DNA from: Comamonadaceae bacterium
Lineage (GTDB): Bacteria; Pseudomonadota; Gammaproteobacteria; Burkholderiales; Burkholderiaceae_C
Direction: 5' to 3'
DNA: 46,492 nucleotides
Assembly (NCBI GenBank): GCA_003599455.1
Contig: QZKF01000002.1
Location: 1 to 46,492, forward strand
The stretch's first letter is position 1. Each line of letters opens with the position of its first letter. Shown piece after piece: positions 1 to 8,188 of the stretch. The notes under the pieces were generated by a model, which did no database searches, was not told where the DNA came from, and saw only the letters and a program-made list of their open reading frames with translations. The position numbers and the translations under genes were made by a program.

Positions 1-411
1 AATGCGCAGGCCCTGCTGGCCATGCCCCTCTTCAACGCCGGGCGCACCCGGGCGATCAACGAGATCGCCGAGAGCAACCAGACCGAGGCGCTGGCGCGCT
101 ACGAGGACGGCATCGTGCGCGCGCTCGAGGATGTCGAAAACGCGCTGGTCGGCCTGCGCGAGGAACGCACGCGGTCCGATTCGCTCGTTGCCGCGGCCAC
201 GTCGGCGGACGCCGCCCTGGGCCGTGCGCAGTCGCTGTACGCGCGTGGCCAGGTCGACCTGCTGCCGCTGCTCGACGCACAGCGCGCGCGCGAGTCCGTG
301 CGCCTCGGCGCGAACGAGAGCCAGACCCAGTTGCAACTCGCCAGCGTGCGCCTGTTCAAGGCGCTCGGCGGCGGATGGCAAGCCTTCGAATCCCCTTCAA
401 AAACCCACTGA
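1..411 (+). CDS. Outer-membrane efflux factor (TolC/NodT type), 3' end only
   Basis: This is the last 136 codons of an outer-membrane factor whose start lies before the window. The visible part is the second half of a TolC-like repeat: a short 'PLFNAGRTRA' segment typical of the point where the beta-barrel strand returns to the helical tunnel, then long Ala/Glu/Arg-rich helices, and a 'VDLLPLLDAQRA' segment typical of NodT/OprM proteins. It should form the outer-membrane channel of the tripartite pump encoded by the next two genes, which follow after 18 bases. The stop is TGA at 409-411. The family is clear from helix pattern and neighbours; the substrate is unknown. Confidence 0.88.
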   Translation, partial: NAQALLAMPLFNAGRTRAINEIAESNQTEALARYEDGIVRALEDVENALVGLREERTRSDSLVAAATSADAALGRAQSLYARGQVDLLPLLDAQRARESVRLGANESQTQLQLASVRLFKALGGGWQAFESPSKTH

Positions 412-429
412 CTCCACCGGGAGCTGTCC

Positions 430-1542
430 ATGAAAACCACCCACGCCGCGGCCTTGATGGCCATCCCCATGGCGGCCCTGCTGGCCGCCTGCAGCCCGAA
501 AGCCCCACCTGCAGAGGTGCTTCGGCCCGTTCGCACCGTCGAACTCCGCTACGACGCCGCCAGCGAGGCGAACCGCTACGCCGGCACGGTGCGCGCACGC
601 CACGAGGTGAACGAAGCGTTTCGCGTCGGTGGCAAGGTCGCGCAACGCAAGGTCGAGGTGGGTCAAACCGTCCGTGAAGGCGATGTGATCGCCATCGTCG
701 AAGACACCGACTACAGGCTCGCTGTGGACGCTGCGCAGCAGGCGGCAGCCGCTGCCGCATCGCAGGCCCGCCAGGCCGAAGCGGATCACAAGCGCCTCGA
801 TGCGCTCAAGGCCGACGGCTCGGTCAGTGAATCCGACGACGAGCGGGCGCGCACCGCCGCGGCGACCGCGCAGGCGAATGCCGAAGCCGAAGCGAAGAAG
901 CTCGACATCGCGCGCAACCGGTTGAAGTACACCGTGCTGCGCGCCTCGCGCACCGGCGTCGTCACAGACCTGCGCTTCGAAGTCGGCCAGGTGGTGGCCG
1001 AAGGGATGCCGGTCCTCTCGATCGCCGGAGAAAGTGAACCCGAGATCGTGGTGGATGTGCCGGAAGACCAGGTGGCCACGTTCCGCAAGGCGCAGTTCAA
1101 GGCGACGCTCGCGAGCGCACCAGATGACGCCTTTGAAGTGGTGCTGCGCGAGCTCGCACCGCAAGCAGCCGCCCAGACACGCACCTACCGGGCGCGCCTC
1201 AAGCCCGCCACGGCACGCCGGTTGCCGCTGGGCGCCACGGCCACGCTGCTCTCCGAGCGCCCGGTGGCGCGGTCGCAGGTGGCGGCCATCCCGGCGACGG
1301 CGATCACGCAAAACAACGGCCAGCCGGCGGTGTGGGTCGTGCGCAGCGCGAAGGAAGACGCCACGGCGACCGTGGAACTCGCAGGCGTCAAGGTCAACGG
1401 ATTCGCCAATGAACAGGTGTTCGTCTCCGGGCTGCCGGCGGGCACGCTCGTGGTGACGGCCGGTGTGCAGAAGATGTCGCCCGGCCTGCGTGTCGCGCTG
1501 CCGCACGCCGCGGCGACCAACCAGCAGGTGGCCGCGCAATGA
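430..1542 (+). CDS. RND efflux periplasmic adaptor (membrane fusion protein), lipoprotein
   Basis: This 370-residue protein bridges the inner-membrane RND pump and the outer-membrane channel. It begins with a lipoprotein signal (lipobox LLAAC, Cys21). A beta-barrel/lipoyl half ('GGKVAQRKVEVGQTVREGDVI') follows at about residues 60-85, then a helical hairpin rich in Ala, Glu and Lys at about 95-170. The second lipoyl half and barrel ('VLRASRTGVVTDLRFEVGQVV') is at about 175-200, with the membrane-proximal domain near the C terminus. This order is standard for AcrA/MexA-type adaptors. Its stop overlaps the permease start by four bases (ATGA, 1539-1542), so the two are translationally coupled. 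The exported compound cannot be told from sequence. Confidence 0.95.
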   Translation: MKTTHAAALMAIPMAALLAACSPKAPPAEVLRPVRTVELRYDAASEANRYAGTVRARHEVNEAFRVGGKVAQRKVEVGQTVREGDVIAIVEDTDYRLAVDAAQQAAAAAASQARQAEADHKRLDALKADGSVSESDDERARTAAATAQANAEAEAKKLDIARNRLKYTVLRASRTGVVTDLRFEVGQVVAEGMPVLSIAGESEPEIVVDVPEDQVATFRKAQFKATLASAPDDAFEVVLRELAPQAAAQTRTYRARLKPATARRLPLGATATLLSERPVARSQVAAIPATAITQNNGQPAVWVVRSAKEDATATVELAGVKVNGFANEQVFVSGLPAGTLVVTAGVQKMSPGLRVALPHAAATNQQVAAQ

Positions 1543-4500
1543 AATCCTTCAACCTCACCGAATGGGCGCTCGGCCACCGCGCCGTCGTCCTGTTCCTGCT
1601 GATCGTCGTCGCGGTGGCTGGCGCGTTCAGCTTCACCCGGCTGGGTCAGCTCGAAGACCCGAACTTCTCGGTGCCGTCGATGACCGCCGGCGTCGTCTGG
1701 CCTGGCGCGACCGCCCAGCAGATGCAGGACGAAGTGCTCAACCGCATGGAGAAGAAGCTCGAACAGATCGACAACTTCGACAAGGTGGTCACCTTTGCCC
1801 GGCAAGGCTACGGCGGCATGACCCTCACCGTGAAGGGTGGCACGTCGAAGGCGGATCAGGCGGAGGCCTGGTACCAGGCGCGCAAGAAGCTCAATGACCT
1901 GAGTCTGGAGCTGCCCGAAGGCGTGATCGGCCCGTTCGTCAACGACGAATACGGCGATGTCTACGGCTTGATGTATGCCGTGAAGGGCGACGGTGTCAAC
2001 CACGCCGACCTGTCCGACTCGGCCGAGGACATCAAGCGCCGCATGCTCAAGGTGCCGATGGTCAAGAAGGTCGACGTGATCGGCAAGCAGAGCAAGCGCG
2101 TCTACGTCGAGTTCTCGCACGAGCGCCTGGCCGCGTTGGGCGTCACGCCGCTGGCGATCGCCGAGAGCCTGAAGAGCCAGAACGCGATGCTGCCCGCGGG
2201 CCAGATCGACACCGAGGGCGACCGCGTGATGGTGCGCGTGAGCGGCCAGTTCAAGAGCGACGACGACATCCGCAACGTGCCGATCACGGTCGGCGGCCGC
2301 ACGATCAGGCTCGGCGACATCGCGACCGTGCAGCGCGGTTATGAAGACCCGCCAAGCTACACCGTGCGCCACAACGGCGAGCCGGTGCTGATGGTCGGCG
2401 TTTCGATGACCGACGACGGCAACATCGTCGAGCTGGGCAAGGCCATGGACGGCGCGGTCGGGAAGATCCAGGCCGAGCTGCCGCACGGCGTGGAGCTCGA
2501 GCGTGTGGCCGACCAGCCCACCACCGTGAAAGACGCGATCTGGGACTTCGAACGCTCGCTGGCAGAGGCCCTGATCATCGTGATCGCCGTGAGCCTGGCC
2601 AGCCTGGGCTGGCGCTCCGGCCTGGTCGTGGCGACCTCGGTGCCGCTGGTGCTGGGCGGCGTGGCGCTGCTGATGCTGGCGATGGGCTGGAACCTCGAAC
2701 GCATCTCGCTCGGCTCGCTGATCATTGCGTTGGGCCTGCTGGTGGACGACGCGATCATCGCCATCGAGATGATGGTGGTGAAGATGGAGGCCGGCTGGGA
2801 CCAGCACAAGGCGGCCGTGTTTTCCTACCAGGCCACGGCGATGCCGCGCCTGACCGGCGCACTGATCACCGCCGCCGGCTTCCTGCCGATCGGCCTGTCG
2901 CAGTCCACCACCGGCGAGTACGCGGGCGGCATCTTCTGGATCGTCGGCGCCGCGGTGCTGCTGTCGTGGATCTGCTCGGGCATCTTCACGCCCTACCTGG
3001 CGATGAAGATCCTGCCCAAGGACATGAGCCACCACCACCAGGGCAGCGACCCCTACGACACGAAGTTCTATCGCAGGCTGCGCGGCCTGATCGATCGCGC
3101 GATCGAGCGCCGCTGGCTGGTGATCGGTACCACGGTCGCCGCGCTGGCCCTCGCGCTGGTGGGCACCAGGCTGGTGCCGGAGCAGTTCTTCCCCAACAGC
3201 TCGCGGCCCGAGCTGGTCATCGACCTGCGCCTGAAGGAAGGCTCTTCCTTCGCGGCGACGACCGAGCAGGTGAAGAAGATGGAAGCGGTGCTGTCCAGGG
3301 ACGAGGACGTCAGGTTCTTCACCGCCTACACCGGCGCCGGCGCGCCCCGCTTCTACCTGGCGCTCAACCCCGAGCTGCCGAACACGGGTTACGCCCAGTT
3401 GATCGTGATGACGAAGGACCTGGAGGCGCGTGAGCGGGTGCGCTCGCGGCTGATGGACTCGGCTGACCAGCTGTTCCCGCAGGCCTGGGTGCGCGTGACG
3501 CGGCTGGAACTCGGCCCGCCGGTCGGCTTCCCGGTGCAGTTCCGCGTCGTCGGCCCCGACACCCAGGTGGTGCGCCAGATCGCCCGCGATGTGGAGGAGG
3601 TGGTCGCGGCCAGTCCGAAGGTGCGTGACGTGCAGCTCGACTGGAACGACCCGGTGCGCGCCATGAAGGTGCAGATCGACCAGGACAAGGCGCGGGCGCT
3701 CGGCCTCACGCCGGCGGACGTCTCGATGGTGACCCAGACCGTGATGAACGGCGCCACGCTGTCGCAGCTGCGCGAACGCGAGGACCTGATCGACATCGTG
3801 GCCCGTGCCGTGCCGCAAGAGCGCCTGAGCCTCGACACGCTGAAGGACATCAACCTGTACACCCGCCAGGGCACGGTGGTGCCGCTGTCGCAGGTGGCGA
3901 CTGTCCAGCACGAACTGGAAGAGCCGGTGCTGTGGCGCCGCAACCGCGACATGGCCATCACCGTGCGCGCCGACGTGAAGGACGGCGAGCAGGGCGTGAC
4001 CGCGACGCAGGAGATCCGTCCGCTGTTGAAGCACATCGAGGCGAAGCTGCCCTCGGGCTACCGCATCGACGTGGGTGGCGCGGTGGAAGAGAGCGACAAG
4101 GCCAACAAGGCGCTGCTGGCCGTGGTTCCCCTGATGCTCGGCACCATCATGCTGCTGCTGATGCTGCAACTGCAGGACTTCTCCCGCATGTGGATGGTGC
4201 TGCTGACGGCGCCGCTGGGCCTGATCGGCGTGGTGCCCGCGCTGCTCGCGTTCCAGGCCCCGCTCGGTTTCGTCGCGATCCTCGGCATCATCGCGCTCGG
4301 CGGCATGATCATGCGCAACTCGGTGATCCTGATCGACCAGATCCAGATCGAGATCAACGAGGGCCGTGACCCGTGGAACGCGGTGCTCGACGCCGCGATC
4401 CACCGGACCCGCCCGGTGGTGCTGGCGGCCGCGGCCGCGGTGCTCGCGATGATCCCGCTGACCAGCAGCGTGTTCTGGGGGCCGATGGCGATTGCCATCA

Positions 4501-4637
4501 TGGGCGGCCTGACCGTCGCGACCCTGCTCACGATCTTCTTCGTGCCGGCGCTCTACGCCGCCTGGTTCAAGGTGCGCCGCCATCAACCGGCTGGCGGCAC
4601 GGACCCGGCATCGGGCCACCTGGTGCCGGCCGCCTGA
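1539..4637 (+). CDS. Efflux RND transporter permease (AcrB family)
   Basis: This 1032-residue inner-membrane proton-driven pump has the RND duplication: a first helix at about residues 10-30, a large periplasmic porter domain, a helix bundle at about 340-490, a second periplasmic loop and a second bundle at about 860-1010. The transmembrane-4 motif 'LLVDDAII' near residue 403 supplies the two aspartates of the proton relay. In helix 10 the motif is 'MRNSVILID' near residue 926, so an arginine sits where AcrB has Lys940; such a variant is, to my recollection, common in this branch of the family. Length is normal. It overlaps the adaptor by four bases and is followed after five bases by the MgtC-like gene. 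Confidence 0.96.
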   Translation: MKSFNLTEWALGHRAVVLFLLIVVAVAGAFSFTRLGQLEDPNFSVPSMTAGVVWPGATAQQMQDEVLNRMEKKLEQIDNFDKVVTFARQGYGGMTLTVKGGTSKADQAEAWYQARKKLNDLSLELPEGVIGPFVNDEYGDVYGLMYAVKGDGVNHADLSDSAEDIKRRMLKVPMVKKVDVIGKQSKRVYVEFSHERLAALGVTPLAIAESLKSQNAMLPAGQIDTEGDRVMVRVSGQFKSDDDIRNVPITVGGRTIRLGDIATVQRGYEDPPSYTVRHNGEPVLMVGVSMTDDGNIVELGKAMDGAVGKIQAELPHGVELERVADQPTTVKDAIWDFERSLAEALIIVIAVSLASLGWRSGLVVATSVPLVLGGVALLMLAMGWNLERISLGSLIIALGLLVDDAIIAIEMMVVKMEAGWDQHKAAVFSYQATAMPRLTGALITAAGFLPIGLSQSTTGEYAGGIFWIVGAAVLLSWICSGIFTPYLAMKILPKDMSHHHQGSDPYDTKFYRRLRGLIDRAIERRWLVIGTTVAALALALVGTRLVPEQFFPNSSRPELVIDLRLKEGSSFAATTEQVKKMEAVLSRDEDVRFFTAYTGAGAPRFYLALNPELPNTGYAQLIVMTKDLEARERVRSRLMDSADQLFPQAWVRVTRLELGPPVGFPVQFRVVGPDTQVVRQIARDVEEVVAASPKVRDVQLDWNDPVRAMKVQIDQDKARALGLTPADVSMVTQTVMNGATLSQLREREDLIDIVARAVPQERLSLDTLKDINLYTRQGTVVPLSQVATVQHELEEPVLWRRNRDMAITVRADVKDGEQGVTATQEIRPLLKHIEAKLPSGYRIDVGGAVEESDKANKALLAVVPLMLGTIMLLLMLQLQDFSRMWMVLLTAPLGLIGVVPALLAFQAPLGFVAILGIIALGGMIMRNSVILIDQIQIEINEGRDPWNAVLDAAIHRTRPVVLAAAAAVLAMIPLTSSVFWGPMAIAIMGGLTVATLLTIFFVPALYAAWFKVRRHQPAGGTDPASGHLVPAA

Positions 4638-4642
4638 CCGCC

Positions 4643-5377
4643 ATGCTCGCTCCGCTTTCCGACTACTGGAGCGGCAGCTTCCTGGCCGCCAATGCGTTCA
4701 TCGCGCTCAACCTGCTGGGCGCCATGCTGCTCGGCATGCTGGTGGGCTACGAGCGTTCGTACAACGGCCGTGCCGCCGGCATGCGCACCTACGGGCTGGT
4801 CTGCATGGCCTCGACGGCGCTCACCGTCTTCGTCGGTCTGCCGGCGTGGTGGTATGGCGGCACGGGCATCTCGTTGCAGGTCGACCCGACCCGCGTGGTG
4901 CAGGGGGTGGTCACCGGTGTCGGCTTCCTGTGCGCGGGCGTCATCTTCAAGGACGGGCTCAGCATCAGCGGGCTCACCACCGCAGCGTCCCTCTGGGCCG
5001 CTTCCGCCATCGGCGTGCTGCTGGGGGTGGGCTTCTATGCGGCCGCGCTGCTGATGGCGCTGCTGTGCATGCTGTCGATGTCGGCGCTGCAACGGCTGGA
5101 GTCCTGGCTGCCGGGCCGCACGACGCTGGAGGTGTGCCTCACCTTTCGGGCCGCCGGTCCGCCGAGCTTCCAGACGCTGGCGCAGGCGGCGGAAGACCGC
5201 GGCTACCGCGTGCTGCACGACAGCCTGCGCATCACCTTCGCCAACAGCCAGCCGGTGTGGCGTTTCTGCGTGGTGGCGCCGGACCGCGCGCGGGCCACCT
5301 CGCCCGCGGCGCTGGCCGAGGACCTGTCCCGCGCCGAGGGCGTGGACGGCTTCAGCCTCGTGCCCTTTCGCAACTGA
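4643..5377 (+). CDS. MgtC/SapB family membrane protein
   Basis: This 244-residue polytopic protein begins five bases after the RND permease stop. The N-terminal half has about five hydrophobic helices and the family's signature stretch 'GYERSYNGRAAGMRTYGLV' at residues 35-53, followed by 'GVGFLCAGVIFKDG' and 'LTTAASLWAASAIG'. The C-terminal ~90 residues form a soluble, ACT-like tail. MgtC proteins modulate F-type ATP synthase and growth under low magnesium in enteric pathogens; in environmental bacteria the role is mostly unknown. No magnesium-responsive leader is visible here, and location inside an efflux operon suggests co-expression with the pump. ATG 4643 is chosen because it follows the previous stop directly. 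Confidence 0.9.
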   Translation: MLAPLSDYWSGSFLAANAFIALNLLGAMLLGMLVGYERSYNGRAAGMRTYGLVCMASTALTVFVGLPAWWYGGTGISLQVDPTRVVQGVVTGVGFLCAGVIFKDGLSISGLTTAASLWAASAIGVLLGVGFYAAALLMALLCMLSMSALQRLESWLPGRTTLEVCLTFRAAGPPSFQTLAQAAEDRGYRVLHDSLRITFANSQPVWRFCVVAPDRARATSPAALAEDLSRAEGVDGFSLVPFRN

Positions 5378-5413
5378 ACATGCCTGTTCGATGCCACCTG
5401 ATGTGAGCGACCG

Positions 5414-6868
5414 ATGAAACCACTCAAGTCCCGACAACGGGCGCGCGCGCTGCTCGTGTGCACGGCGGTCCTGCTGCTGAGCGCCTGCTCGACGGTGCGG
5501 CCCTGGATCAACCAGCCGATGGCGACCGCGTCGCCCGTCCCGTTTTCCACGCCGATGGTGGTGCCGGTCGTCGACACCCATGAGCCGGCGCCCACCATCG
5601 TTGCCGCGGTCACCCTGTCTGGCGGTGGTGCGCGCGCCGCCGCCTTCGGCCTGGGGGTGCTCGAGGAACTGAAGGCCACGCCATTCGAGCTGGACGGTCG
5701 GCCGACGACGCTGCTCGACGAGGTGGGGCTGATCAGTGGCGTGTCCGGCGGCAGCATCCTGGCGGGCTACTACGCGGCCTTCGGCGACGAGGTCTTCACG
5801 CGCTTCGAGCGCGACTTCCTGCTCGTGAACTTCCAGTCGAGCCTGATCCGCGACCTGCTGCTGACGCCGCAGACCGCCTACCAGCTCTCGTCGCCCTGGT
5901 ACGGCCGCAGCAACGCCCTGGCGCGACGGCTCGACACCGTCTTCCGCGGCAAGACCTTTGGCGATCTGCGGGCGCAGCATGCCCGGCGGCGCCTGCTCAT
6001 CACCGCCACCGACCTGACCACCGGCGCGCCCTTCGAGTTCACGCCCGAACAGTTCGCGCTGATCTGCTCCGACCTCGACAGCGTGCCGCTGTCGTTCGCA
6101 GTCGCCGCTTCGTCGTCGGTACCGCTGTTGCTGAGCCCGATGACGGTCAGGAACTTTGCCGGCACCTGCCCGCCACCCGCAGCTTTGAGCGCAGGGCATC
6201 AGGCCGACCCGAACCTCTCGGCCCGCATGCTGGAGCTCATCGCCAGCTCCTATCGCAACGCGGAGGAACGGCCTTACATCCATCTCGTCGACGGGGGTGT
6301 CGTCGACAACCTGGGCGTGCGCAGCCTGCTGGACCGCGCCGTCGCCGCCGGCTCGCTCAGCGCCACCTTCGGCGGTCTGCCACCGGGCTCGGTGCACAAG
6401 ATCGTGCTCGTCAGCGTGAATTCCGAGCGCGACACGACCGACCGCATCGACAAGAGCGACCGTGTGCCCAGCACCTCGCAGGTGCTGGACTCGCTGGTGT
6501 TTGGCGCTGGCGCCCGGCTGACGACCGAGACCACCATGCTGATGAGCGACGTCGCGCAACGGCTGTCCGGGGAGTTGCAGGCGGCTCGAAGCCAGCCGGG
6601 CGGCCCGTTCGCACCCGACGCCGAGATCCACGTCATCAACGTCAGCCTGCACGACATCCACGACCCCGGCCTCCGGCACGCGGTGCTGCGTGTGCCGACC
6701 GCCCTGACGATCCTGCCGGGCCAGGTGGGCGAGCTCAGGGCCGCCGGCCGCGCGGCGCTGCGCGAATCTGCCGCCTTTCAGCGCTTGCGGCGCAGCCTGG
6801 GAACGAGCGCTTCAGCCACAGCACTCCAGGCCTCAGCCGAGCCTGCGACACAGCGGAGTGCGCCATGA
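5414..6868 (+). CDS. Patatin-like phospholipase, predicted lipoprotein
   Basis: This 484-residue protein has a lipoprotein signal peptide (lipobox LLSAC) and a patatin domain. The oxyanion-hole motif 'SGGGARAAAFG' is at about residue 70, the nucleophile elbow G-x-S-x-G ('GVSGGS') at about 109-114, and the catalytic Asp in 'LVDGGVVDNLG' at about residue 293. Patatins hydrolyse acyl esters of phospholipids using a Ser-Asp dyad, so a membrane- or envelope-facing lipase is expected. The region after residue 300 is not recognised. The gene lies 36 bases after the MgtC-like gene and overlaps the TetR gene by four bases (6865-6868). Why a lipase travels with an RND pump is not known; it may act on the outer membrane. 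Confidence 0.92.
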   Translation: MKPLKSRQRARALLVCTAVLLLSACSTVRPWINQPMATASPVPFSTPMVVPVVDTHEPAPTIVAAVTLSGGGARAAAFGLGVLEELKATPFELDGRPTTLLDEVGLISGVSGGSILAGYYAAFGDEVFTRFERDFLLVNFQSSLIRDLLLTPQTAYQLSSPWYGRSNALARRLDTVFRGKTFGDLRAQHARRRLLITATDLTTGAPFEFTPEQFALICSDLDSVPLSFAVAASSSVPLLLSPMTVRNFAGTCPPPAALSAGHQADPNLSARMLELIASSYRNAEERPYIHLVDGGVVDNLGVRSLLDRAVAAGSLSATFGGLPPGSVHKIVLVSVNSERDTTDRIDKSDRVPSTSQVLDSLVFGAGARLTTETTMLMSDVAQRLSGELQAARSQPGGPFAPDAEIHVINVSLHDIHDPGLRHAVLRVPTALTILPGQVGELRAAGRAALRESAAFQRLRRSLGTSASATALQASAEPATQRSAP

Positions 6869-7521
6869 AGACAGAGACCACCAGCCCACCCGACGCCACC
6901 CGTTCGCGCCGCAGGCGCAAGCATGCGCGCGCCGCGGACCTGCGCGTCGCGGCACTGGCGCTGTTTGCCGAGAAGGGGTTCGACGCCACGCGGACCGAAG
7001 AGATCGCCGCGCGGGCGGGCGTCGCCAAGGGAACGCTGTACCTGTACTACCCCAGCAAGGAGATGCTGCTCCAGGCGGCCGTCGTGTCGCCCTCGCTCGC
7101 GGCGCTCGGCAAGCTGCATTCCCTGGCCGGGCGCGATGGCACGCGTGCCGAGGCATTGCACCGCATGCTGTCCGATATCTGGACGCATCTGCAGGATGAG
7201 ACCGTGGGCAGCGTCCTGAAGCTGGCCGTTGCCGAGGCGCGGCGATTCCCCGACATCATGGACGTCTGGCTGCACAGGGTGATGGCGCCCGTGCGCTCCT
7301 TGATCGTCGAACTTGTCCTTCAAGGCATGGACCGGGGGGAGTTTCGAAAGATGGATGCAGACGTCGTGGCGCATTCGCTGCTGCTGCCCATGCTGGTCCT
7401 GTGCTTTCGGCGAAGCGCCATGGACACGGGCGCACCCGCCAGCCGATGTCCCGACGACGATTTCATCCCGCTGCATGTCGGGCTGGTCCTTCAGGGACTC
7501 TGCCGCGAGCCCCAGGAATAG
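6865..7521 (+). CDS. TetR/AcrR family transcriptional regulator
   Basis: This 218-residue regulator has a basic N terminus and a classical TetR helix-turn-helix at about residues 25-70, with 'FAEKGFDATRTEEIAARAG' and 'VAKGTLYLYYPSKEMLL' as the two readable halves. The C-terminal helical domain should bind a ligand. Its start overlaps the patatin stop by four bases (ATGA), so it is the last gene of the efflux operon. It is probably a local repressor relieved by a pump substrate. A self-complementary 23-bp sequence lies nine bases after its stop; the operon promoter, where an operator would be expected, is outside the window. Confidence 0.94.
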   Translation: MKTETTSPPDATRSRRRRKHARAADLRVAALALFAEKGFDATRTEEIAARAGVAKGTLYLYYPSKEMLLQAAVVSPSLAALGKLHSLAGRDGTRAEALHRMLSDIWTHLQDETVGSVLKLAVAEARRFPDIMDVWLHRVMAPVRSLIVELVLQGMDRGEFRKMDADVVAHSLLLPMLVLCFRRSAMDTGAPASRCPDDDFIPLHVGLVLQGLCREPQE

Positions 7522-7529
7522 CCTGCCCA

Positions 7530-7552
7530 GCCGAATGGGCCACCCATTCGGC
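7530..7552 (+). terminator. Palindromic hairpin after tetR; terminator or possible operator
   Basis: A perfect 10-bp inverted repeat, GCCGAATGGG and CCCATTCGGC, is separated by CCA and starts nine bases after the tetR stop codon. The position suggests transcription termination for the efflux operon, but no U-rich tract follows, so intrinsic termination would be weak. Its size and symmetry would also suit a TetR-family operator. The sequence alone does not decide. Confidence 0.45.
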
Positions 7553-7665
7553 CCATTGAAGCGCTCAGGTCTTTCAAGTTGCTGCAATCCGGCCCGGCGA
7601 AACTGGTTGGTGCCCTTCGCCTTTCCCGATCCCGTGAGCCGGCAGGGCGCCGCTCAGGAACTTCA

Positions 7666-7896
7666 ATGAACGTCTTCACACAACGGCTTTCGCGTCTGGA
7701 AATGCTGGAGCCCGTCGTCAGCGACCGCTTCATGGGAACGCTCGACGTCCACCCCGGTCAACGTCCGCTCGACGCGCTGCTGGGTGCCGAGCCCGGCATC
7801 TGGCTGCTGACCACGCCGGCACTCCATGGTGGTCTGCTCGGGCGCGTGAGCCACAGCGGCCGGCGCGAGATCATGTTTGCCGACAGGGCGCCCTGA
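7666..7896 (+). CDS. Small hypothetical protein, 76 aa
   Basis: This possible gene starts with ATG preceded by AGGA at a good ribosome-binding distance. The predicted 76-residue product has no signal peptide, no membrane helix and no motif that I recognise; it is mixed polar and hydrophobic, with 'GIWLLTTPALHGGLLG' in the middle. It lies alone between the tetR gene and the secreted nuclease gene, with non-coding stretches on both sides. Open frames of this length appear by chance in DNA this GC-rich, so it is reported mainly because of its ribosome-binding site and otherwise empty surroundings. Confidence 0.33.
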   Translation: MNVFTQRLSRLEMLEPVVSDRFMGTLDVHPGQRPLDALLGAEPGIWLLTTPALHGGLLGRVSHSGRREIMFADRAP

Positions 7897-8188
7897 GGCG
7901 CAGGTCCCCGCACAACAGATCCCGGGCCTGGCCGGTCAGTGCCCTGAGGTCGCGTCCGCCGTGCGGGTCGCGACCGGATTTCCCACGCCCATACCACCCG
8001 CGCCGCGCCCTGCGCAAGCGTTGCGGCGTGGTCTGCCTGGATGTCCCCGCGTGATCCGTTCGGACCAGTAAACCGCGGGAACTCGTTCGCAATCCCGTGA
8101 CGCTCGCTCTGCATGATCCACCGCAGTTGGCCGGTATTGCGTTGCGCCTTACCACCTCCCCTGGACCCTGTCTGTTCACGAGATCACA
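7897..8188. other. Non-coding leader region before the secreted nuclease gene
   Basis: These 292 bases hold no convincing gene. They must contain the promoter for the nuclease gene that starts at 8189, but no clear -35/-10 pair or Pho box was found. A short inverted repeat, CGCAA-GCG-TTGCG, lies near 8016-8028. Nothing else stands out. Confidence 0.5.

Noticed and set aside
1185..4619. Very long open frame on the minus strand opposite the RND adaptor and permease genes
   Set aside because: The translation is His/Arg/Asp-rich without family motifs and mirrors the codon pattern of the real + strand genes; such shadows are usual in DNA this GC-rich.
5376..5389. Short inverted repeat GAACA-TGCC-TGTTC after the MgtC-like gene
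   Set aside because: A five-base stem without a T-tract, too weak for a terminator, in a 36-base gap inside an operon.
7877..8071. A 64-codon frame before the nuclease gene
   Set aside because: Pro/Ala/Arg-rich with no ribosome-binding site or motif; most likely chance.
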